From: Epiperipatus broadwayi | Taxonomy: Eukaryota; Onychophora; Udeonychophora; Euonychophora; Peripatidae | Assembly (NCBI GenBank): GCA_028023455.1 | Contig: JAQFVV010000555.1 | Coordinates: forward strand, 312,001 to 376,000 | Reading direction: 5' to 3' | DNA length: 64,000 bases | Part shown: piece by piece, positions 45,256-64,000 of the stretch | Layout: every line of letters starts with the position of its first letter | Numbering within the stretch: the stretch's first letter is position 1 | Notes under the pieces: model-generated | Database searches by the model: none | Told to the model about the DNA's origin: nothing | The model's input: the letters and a program-made list of their open reading frames with translations, nothing else | Made by a program: the position numbers and the translations under genes

Positions 45256-46883
45256 TACTTTGTAAATAATATGATTAAAGTTGTTGTTTTGAAATATAAC
45301 TTAAGTATTAAAAGTTGCATTTTTTTCATGTGAGTCAGTGTCACTACTTCATATAAACTCAGGGGGTACAGTTTGAGATTGTACTAAGAAATTCATCCAG
45401 TATAGATTAATATAACCATCATTTAAAACATACTTATTATCAATGATTGGCAGATTACATTAAACATATCTAAAATATGCTTATTTAGAAAAAAATAAAT
45501 TATGATATATTTATTATTGAAAGTGTCAAATATAATTACAATTTAGACAACAATATTAATTTATGAGTAAGTATTACTGAGCATAAAAATAAAATAGTTG
45601 TACAGTTTTAATTATAGATTCAGGTTATAAGTCTTTGCGTAATTGACACACTACCTATAAGGTTCAGTAAAATCCCTCTTGATTTTTTATAGGTGTATCA
45701 AATAACTAATTAAAAATCAATAATTATTTTGATATCTCCTTAGAATAAAATTATTATTATGATTATTGCTAATCATAATGCTATGAAATAATAAGAATAA
45801 AAACTTTACATACAATAAAATGATAGTATAATTTATTAGTTTAATTGAAATTTAATAGTTATAGATGTTTTACAACATTTATTTAAACATTATTGTTAGT
45901 CATGGGAGTATTTGGATACACAATAAGAAGGAGTACCATGGTATTCTCATGCCATTGAATAAATAATTTTGTATTTGTTTAATGTGATGGGATATGCAAT
46001 CTGTTAATAGGATAAGTTAGTCTCATATTTGCTAGGGTTAATTAAAAATATTAATAGTGTTAAACTGGACTTGGATAAAATAAAAGTATTATCTCATTTG
46101 GGAACTGTTTATGGCTTCTTGTCGTGATTGATTAAAGGTAGTTGAAAAAATTGTAAGTCTATTAACTGGTACCTAGACAAAGTCCTAGTATAGCCTAACG
46201 TAGGGACTTGACATTTCTACTAGGGTTGTCCTCCTATTGACAAAACAAACTATATATCATGAGTATAAAATTCAATGCATTTCACTATAAATTATTGAAT
46301 CAATGACATTCAAATTCAGTCCTGAGATTTTAATCATAGTGGTGGCATAATATATTTTATTCCATTTAACGTCTTTTTTATGAAATGCCAAATACATATT
46401 ATTAAATGACTATTTTCAATGTGTAATTTTATTTTTTTTACATCATTAATTTTAAACATATATTTTTTTAAATTGTAATTTTAATCTTGTCTATTAAAAA
46501 GTAAAGAATTTAAAAAATTACAAAAAGTAAATGAAATTTTTACTAACTGTGCATTTAAATTTAATATTCATAAATCTAAAGATCTCTTGTTCAATTCCCT
46601 TGCTAGTACTGTCATTGCATAGGGCAGAAACATCTAAAGAAGAGAGAATAATAAACCATTTGAAACTTGTGTTATATATTAACCATTGTAATGGTACTAA
46701 TTAATATTTGATTTTTAAAAAAAAAAACCTTTAATCCCTCAGATGTTTTCTTCAACTTCTGTAATCTTTGTCTAATTTTTGTATTGGTCCACTACTTAAA
46801 TCTAAAAAACTATTATTTGTCAGTTTAATTTCCAGTCAGTTTTTATTGTTAAAATGTTAATCTAAAATACACAGACTGTTTTT
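45256..46883. other. Non-coding AT-rich DNA
   Basis: Contains an imperfect hairpin at 45644-45698 (GACACACTACCTATAA against TTATAGGTGTATC). No gene recognised. Confidence 0.5.
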
Positions 46884-47017
46884 AATTCAGCTTCTAAAAA
46901 TAGAATAATTTTAAATTTAAATTGGTTAAATGTAATGAAAAATTAAAATTAATTCAGCTTCTAAAAATATAATAATTTTAAATTCAAATTGGTTAAATGT
47001 AATGAAAAATTAAAAAT
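46884..47017. repeat. 67-bp tandem duplication
   Basis: AATTCAGCTTCTAAAAATA starts two adjacent copies at 46884 and 46951. They differ at about three positions. Confidence 0.92.
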
Positions 47018-47105
47018 AATGTTAATAACTGAAGAAAAATATATAAAAAAACATTTAAAAAATTATATTTTAACCAATCTATGTGTTATTATCAGTTCTT
47101 CAGCT

Positions 47106-47545
47106 GTCAATGTAATTCACTTTTTTTGAAGAGTGATCACTTTCTCCACACTTATTTTTGTTGTAAAATTTAAATTTTTTCAAATCAAACTATATTTCAA
47201 TAAAGTAATGTAAAATCTTATTTATGAATGTAAAACATTATGATGGATATATTTATTTACTTCAAAATCAATTATGAATGCATAGAAGATTTTATTTTGA
47301 TTTCTGACTTTGTCATTTAGAAACATTTAATATGCAAATTACAGCCATTAGTGTCAATCACTTGTTTTGAAGAGTGAGCTTATTTTTCTTGTAAAATTAA
47401 ACATTTTTCAAATTAAACTTTATATTTTGTTAAAGTAATGTAAAATCTTATTGATGAGTGTAAAAAAATACAATACATATATTTATTTATTTTAAAATCA
47501 ATTATGAACATTTTGGTTTGTTTTCTGACTTTGTCATTTAGAAAT
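47106..47545. repeat. Tandem duplication, about 246-bp period
   Basis: Two diverged copies share, in order, TTTGAAGAGTGA, TAAAGTAATGTAAAATCTTA, AAAATCAATTATGAA and TCTGACTTTGTCATTTAGAAA. Copy 1 is about 47106-47351, copy 2 about 47352-47545. Confidence 0.85.
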
Positions 47546-50500
47546 GCCAATAGCACAATTTCCAGAGTTGGCAATCATCCAATCAGAGAAAAGAAATTGG
47601 CCTACAAACCAATAGGCAGCAAAGAAAAACCTTTTTTCTTTCAAAATATAAAGACATATGTTGACAATTTTAGAAATAAAATTTTAAATTTTGAATTTCC
47701 TAAAAAAATAAACCTTAAATGAAGAAATTGCAACAAAAATTAACCACAAGATGCTGCATGCTACATCCAAAAACTGTATTTAACATTATGGGATATTAAA
47801 CTAGCAATATACACAAACTGTAAATAAAAGCTAAGTTGTTAACTATTAATTAGATCAGAAAATAGTCCAATAAATATTTACAATTAAAATACCATCATTA
47901 TAAACTTTCAGACAAGTGTTTATATATTTAATTGTTGTAAATAAATTTCTATTTGATATTTATATCAAATTATTTCCCAATGAGTACTGATTGAATTTAT
48001 CTATTTAATATCACTACCTCAATAATCTCAATTATTTAATAATGTACAGCTGTTGAATTACTTCTTACATAACTTGATGATTGGATAAGTTTAAATTTGA
48101 GTTTAGCATTTTCATATTTGAATGGGTAATGGTGATCTACTTAAGTGCTTTAGCATCTCATTATTGTTTGAGTTACAGTCCTAAAAAATAAGTACCAGTC
48201 ACAAATTGATAAATTGATGTAAGATAGCTTAATATTTCTTAGATCTTAGATTGTTTCTGAATAAAAAATAAAAAAACAATATTTATAAATTATGAATATT
48301 TAGAATTGTCATGCATATTAAACTTTATTTATGCATAAAATTATGTCGATGACATAAAGCTTCAAATAATGTTCTAAGGATATTTCTTGTAAAAGAAATA
48401 AAATCTTTCTTCTGTAAGTATGCTTTACAACAAAGAAAGCATTTTATTAAAAAAAATGTTAAAGAATTAAAAATAAACTAAAATAAACTAAAACATTTTA
48501 TTGAATAACAAAATATTCATTTAGAAAATAATTAATTTGCTGAATTATAATGGCTTAAATAATTAATTTACTATTTTACAAAGGTTTGCTATTTATAATT
48601 AATTTTGAAAGATAAACAATTATAATCAGAATAATTTGCAAAGAGTTAGGTGTACAATTTATAAATAAAGTGATGTAATTACTTTGCTTGATATATGAAG
48701 ATAAGATTACAAAATAAATTGTAAAAAAAATGCTCATGAGTAAAAATATGTGGCTATAATAAAATATGTTATGCATTAGAGCAAATATAAATTAAATTTA
48801 GCAAATAAAATGGTTTATTTTTGACTTTATTTTAATGAGGAACCCAAAAAAATGAGCAGTAATAATTCATTAAGATAAGTATATATGTTAATATTATCTA
48901 TCATTATATTAAAACGACATTTTGTCTGGATCAGTGAGGCATTTTTTCTGGCCGTAATGATTATTATCCAAAACAGTTTTCTGATTTTCAGATATCATTG
49001 CAAGATCATTGAACCAGAAAACATAGTTCAATACTTTCAGCATTCTGTTAATATTAACATTATGTAATTATATGAATGGATGAATCCAAAACATAAACTC
49101 TTGCATTCAAACTCATACATATATATGCACTAGTCAACCTTTTCCATAACATTAAAAAATTGATTAGTTGATTTTTTTTAAATAAGCTGATTTCCTGGAC
49201 CATATCTCTTCACACAATTATTTAATTATTGAGTATGTATAACTATTGTATTAAAAGGCAAGCAATAAGACATACATCAATTACCTTCACTATCTAACCA
49301 CTGAACAGCTTGGTGATTATTTTCTCATTCAATGCTTATCAAATCTGCAAAACATATTTATTATATAGTGATTTATTTATAAAAGTTTAGAGTTAATAAC
49401 AACATCAAACAAAAACTATTTCAAACAGTTCCCATAATAACAAGAACTACTAGTGAATAAAAACATAGACACCAGGCTTCAGACATACTAACTGGTATAG
49501 ATTAATAATTATTTATTCCTTCTTTATAATTTAGATCATCACACTCATTCATTGCTATGTATTAGTTTCTCAGCATGAATATTTTTTTAAATACTACTGT
49601 GCAACTAAATTCAAACCAATATTTGTTTCAACTAACTCATATAAATATATGACACGTTGGAGGTTAGACTAGACTACTTATTTTTAATTATTTATAAATG
49701 ATATTATGTTTGAAGATTATGTAAAAATATGGACAAAATTTTTAAATAACTTTACGAAAAACAAATCTAAATTAAAGTTATAAGTATAATGGCTTTCAAA
49801 AATTGCAAAATTATTGTAAATTTTGTTCATAAATAATAAAAATCTGACTTCTAATTACTTTACTTTTTGCCTACAAATATACTTAAGAAACTTGAGACAT
49901 TCTTTATAAATTATAGATAATAGAATTAAAGTTATGAGAAATTTTACTTAAAAGAAATAAATGACAGACAGCAGAAACTTGAATTTTTCGTCTTAAAATT
50001 GAATTGAAATAAATGCAAAACTTATACATTAAGACTCTTTTTTGACTGTTAAAAACATTTATTTAATTGTTAAAGTAGTGTGCGAATATATATATATATT
50101 ATTTGTAAAATTTTAGAGAAATGGAAATCTTTATATTTGATTTTCTTCTTTCCTTTTTTTTTTTTTTTTTGTTTTTTTTTTAAGAAAAATTTAAAGATTT
50201 GGATATAAAATATACACATGAAAGTACCGCAAAGTTGGATTATAATTTGATTAATAAATATAATGTCTTTCAAAATTTTAAATTTACTTAGTAGATTTAA
50301 TACAAGAAATGATAATCGATTAGAGAGCTGTAAGATATGTGATACTGTAAATAGTTTCATAGTAATTGCATATATATTCAAAAATAAAGTTGAGATTTCT
50401 AGCAAACCTATCATGTAAATCTTGGTAAATATATTATATAAACACACACAATTTCAGTAATATTTTACCTAAAATTAATAATAACTTATAGATCTGATTA

Positions 50501-51023
50501 TATTTGGACTGTATCTAATATAAAACAATATTCTTACTGTATAAATAAAAGTTTGTAAATAACTGCTATTATACAATAAAATTCACAAATATAAAATCAT
50601 ATATACATCAATGTTCTATAAGGCAAGTGCCTAAATATTTATAGAAAACAATGTTCAATCACGTTTGTGAAAAAAAAAAAAAAAAACTCTATATTTGAAG
50701 TTAAAATGATTACATATATATCATTGATTTTAGTTTTAACGCATTTTTGTATACTCACATAAATATCTAAATTCACACACATTCTAAACCTATTGCACAT
50801 AATATATCTATTGCTAGATAACTATTGAAATTTATAGAAATCTTCCTAAGCCTAAGAATTATATTCTGCCTTGATACATTATTATTACATTTTATTTATA
50901 ATATATATATTTTTTTGAGATTTTGTTGATTATATTTAAAATGAAATAATCGGTAAGATTTTAAACTACTAAACATCACATGATCACAATTTCTTATGCT
51001 TGTTCATAACTGCTATTAGAACA
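47546..51023. other. Non-coding AT-rich DNA
   Basis: No recognised gene. A 72-codon plus-strand ORF (47504-47722) is more balanced in composition but matches nothing I know. There is a polypyrimidine run at 50140-50180 and a poly(A) run at 50670. Confidence 0.5.
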
Positions 51024-51325
51024 GGCAAAACTCCCAATACAATAGTGACACTCAGTGCCAGCCAAAGTAATCAATGGATACCACAAGACTTGTGCATAAA
51101 TCCTTATCTAGTGCTTACTCATCCAACATCTGCAGACTAGTTTCTAACTTGTGGCTTTCATTAGTGAGGAGCCTCATACCCAAGGCTCCTCAATGATAAA
51201 AGCCACACATAGAAACTAGTCCGGTCATATTGGATGAGTTATAGAGATTTTATGCAAAAGTTATCTGGCATCTATTGATTACTCTGGCTTGCAATGAGTG
51301 GCACTACTATACGGAGATTTTTGCT
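51024..51325. mobile_element. Foldback / MITE-like element, ~300 bp
   Basis: Arms of about 145 bp, roughly 75% identical, nearly meet at a centre reading AGGAGCCTCATACCCAAGGC then TCCT. Tips read GCAAAACTCC and, inverted, GCAAAAATCTCC. Shared internal blocks include AGTAATCAAT, ACTCATCCAA, ACTAGTTTCT and TGTGGCTTT. No coding capacity and no clear target-site duplication, so the superfamily is unassigned. It is less AT-rich than the surroundings, supporting an inserted origin. Confidence 0.82.
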
Positions 51326-52559
51326 AAAGTAATATTTTTTTTCACTGATAGCATTTTTTTTTTTTAATAAAAAAAGAAAACAAAAAATGAAAGTAAGGAT
51401 TGACTTATTTTCTAGACTCTCATTAGTCATGAATGCAGTACCAATTGAATTTGTTACTTTTAATTTAGTCATAAAAATCATTTGCCTCATATTTCATGTA
51501 TATATGTTTCATTCATTAATTTATAGTATATTTTATCCAAAATATATACATGTGGAAACAGTATGTTGATTATCAAAATATATTATACTCATAAATTCAA
51601 AGCAAAATATGTAAAGAACCATAAAGTAATACATGCCAAGTTATACTAAATCAATGTTACTGAAATAAAAAAAAATCAGAAAAAAATTAAAAAGAGGTTA
51701 CGATTTAAGTAACTTATTTCTGTATAAAAGTAGTAAACGTAGTTTCTTGGCAAAATTATTCATATATTTCATATAAAACGTTTTTTCATGTCATAAGATT
51801 TATTTTATCAATTAACATGGTTAATATTTATTCATAAGTAAATTTTATGCTGGGTTTAATTTTATTTATATGTTTTTGTGTAACTATATATTTTGTTGCA
51901 CTAGAAATTAAAGTAACGTTTTGGGATGGCATAATCAAGTTGCAAAAATGAGTTTCAAGCAAGTCGATTGTTATTTCGAGGTTTAACTCATTGAAATTTA
52001 TTTTCAGTAGATTTCAGATCACACACTTTAATTAAAGACCAGTACAGCTTACACATATCTGCTCTATGAATACTCTTTTGTTTCAACTTTTATTCTTTGT
52101 TTTAATTGAAATTGGAATAATTATGAAAAAGATCCAACATTAAATAATTAATAATAATATATAAAAAAAATTTATAATAAATATTTTTCTTTACTGTGCC
52201 AATATTAAAAAGTTAAAAATAAATAGAAATGTTTTTTTTTTTTATATAATGAATGATTTTATTTAATGTGCATTAAAGACAACACCAACAAAAAAATAGT
52301 TTATCCAACCTCAATTGGGGCTCTTAATTTTAACTTGAAATAAATGCTTATGAGGATCAATAATTAATTAAGTCAATCTCAGTTTTTTATAAAAAGGGAT
52401 TCGGTTAATATATTTGGACCCCCCTCTCTTATATATATTTCATTTCAAATATAAAAATATTTATTATAAAAAATATTTCTATTTATATAACTTCATTTTT
52501 TTTAAATCTTAAATCCTTCAGCTACTGATAAAGATATTTAATTTTAGTAATTTAATTAT
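51326..52559. other. Non-coding AT-rich DNA
   Basis: No gene or element recognised. Confidence 0.5.
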
Positions 52560-52912
<353 letters not shown>

Positions 52913-53049
52913 CAACCACCAGGAGATTTTGATAGTCATGGATTATATCTTAAGCTTTTTATATCTAAAATTTGTTATTTTGTTGGAAGAAAATATGTAA
53001 TATTTTTTTGAAACTTTATTTGTAAACATATAATCTATCATTGGATTCA

Positions 53050-54632
<1,583 letters not shown>

Positions 54633-54734
54633 TTGGGGATAATATTAGTAATGCATAATGGATTATTGCATTTATAAAAATTATAAAAAAAAATATTAAA
54701 AATTCTTCACATAACAATGGTAATAAGAAGTTAA

Positions 54735-55010
54735 TTAATAAAAATAACATTTTCTGTTATATGCATAATGTTAGGGGGTTAAGAACTAAATGTCAGTAAA
54801 GAAACATGCTGTTATTGCAGCAAAATATGATTTAATAAATGCTCCAATAGGTGAATCTACTAACACCCAAATAAGACACCTGATCATAAGTGGTTTGGAG
54901 TTGGTTTATGTGCAAAGATAAAAATCCACATGAAGATGGTGGAATGTCTGTGGATGTTATTTGAAAAATGCACCTGAGAGCTGAAATCTTGTCACTGCAG
55001 CCAGCAGATT
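54735..55010 (+). pseudogene. LINE APE-type endonuclease start
   Basis: NNIFCYMHNVRGLRTKC is the characteristic opening (xxxNVRGLRTK) of Jockey/CR1-group endonucleases. After a stop the sequence continues as AAKYDLI (the YDxI..TET segment, with the catalytic ETW block corrupted), then DKNPHEDGGMSVDVI, matching DRNxxxGGGVxIAV. Several stops and shifts. It lies directly downstream of the ORF1 remnant, consistent with a two-ORF LINE. Confidence 0.65.
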
Positions 55011-55268
55011 AATACTTTTTTGTGTGAAAAATTTAAAGGAGTGAAGACCTAATATATATTTTGATTGGAGGAAGACTATATTGTTTTACAAAGATGGAAA
55101 CTACTTTTCCACTCCATAATAGCTTGCTGCTTAGTGAGTAAATGAATGAAGTGAAACATTTAGTAAATATTATGATTGGTGAGTAATAGGTTATTTTTGT
55201 AGTTACAAGCTGATTGAAAAGACATACATTTGCATATAATGAGAGGTAAGTTTTGGAGAGAGAATTGG

Positions 55269-55618
55269 TTATGCATTAGCATCATCTTTCAGATTTTTCT
55301 GTACTGTTCGACTCATTCCAGAGGGTCCTAGATAGCAAAAAAAATCCAAGAAAATTAGTAGGTTTACCATGATAAATTTGCATATGCATCTTGCCAATGC
55401 CAATGCAAAAAAACTAAGCTGATGTTTTAGTAATGTTGATCTTGGCTTTATATTTGAAGTTGTATTTATAAGGTATTTTTTCCAGAGTAGATAGTTTTTT
55501 TTTGTGGTAAGAAATACAGTAAGGTCATCCATGTATGCAATACATTGTATATATAGTCTGCTGTGTGGAGATTGAATTCCTTGTAATTTTAGTTGTATCT
55601 TGTTTATGAGAGGGTTAA

Positions 55619-55620
<2 letters not shown>
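55269..55620 (-). pseudogene. LINE reverse transcriptase fragment (opposite strand)
   Basis: On minus, NPLINKIQLKLQGI (pre-motif C strand) is followed by CIAYMDDLTVFL, the catalytic YxDD motif with both Asp intact, then a helix and FLDFFCYLGPSGM. The order fits RT motifs B' to D of a LINE. The open frame extends upstream only because an (ATT)n repeat is read as poly-Asn. It is orientated opposite to the ORF1/endonuclease remnant 0.3 kb away, so it is either a separate insertion or an internally inverted copy. Confidence 0.7.

Positions 55621-64000
<8,380 letters not shown>

Overview
This window looks like repeat-dominated, strongly AT-rich nuclear DNA from an animal, most likely an invertebrate. 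I recognise no host protein-coding gene, rRNA or complete tRNA. Long (TA)n tracts occur about every 3-5 kb, and everything with recognisable coding content is a decayed retroelement: Penelope-like elements (PLEs) with GIY-YIG endonuclease domains, and LINE (non-LTR) elements with APE-type endonuclease and reverse transcriptase (RT) remnants. The NVRGLRTK-type LINE endonuclease start and two TATA + TCAGTT core-promoter pairs lean towards an arthropod-like lineage. That is inference; the sequence does not name a species.

Layout. 0-7 kb: non-coding AT-rich DNA with a foldback (4494-4615), a probable hAT-type MITE with 8-bp target-site duplication (4887-5114) and a LINE 3' end (5321-5512). 7.0-9.4 kb: two PLE copies side by side, each with its endonuclease-coding end duplicated in inverted orientation. 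9.5-18.5 kb: no genes. 18.5-24.4 kb: a PLE-related foldback, a LINE tail, a decayed PLE (23.1-24.1 kb) with a hammerhead-ribozyme-like motif downstream, and a PLE derivative reduced to its termini (24185-24262). 24.4-33.3 kb: no recognised coding; degenerate arrays, a possible LTR primer-binding site, and a minus-strand TATA/Inr promoter candidate near 31.95 kb. 33.5-35.9 kb: the most complete PLE, on the minus strand, running from an N-terminal motif through RT to GIY-YIG, again with inverted arms. 36.5-37.5 kb: second copy of the LINE tail seen at 5.3 kb. 39.2 kb: plus-strand TATA/Inr promoter candidate. 41.1-45.25 kb: a decayed LINE on the minus strand with ORF1 zinc-knuckle remnant, endonuclease, RT and C-terminus. 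46.9-47.5 kb: two tandem duplications. 51.0-51.3 kb: a 300-bp foldback. 52.5-55.8 kb: trinucleotide repeats around a second decayed LINE (PHD-like ORF1 plus endonuclease on plus, RT fragment on minus). 55.8-64 kb: non-coding AT-rich DNA.

The unifying theme is the PLEs. Three of four coding copies have their 3' end (GIY-YIG C-terminus plus 3' UTR) attached in inverted orientation to the other end. PLE or related ends abut (TA)n, and two types of short repeat near PLE sequence resemble the hammerhead core (CUGANGA / stem II / GAAA). This fits known PLE biology (complex pseudo-LTR termini, hammerhead motifs), but the density and repeated geometry here are worth a second look.
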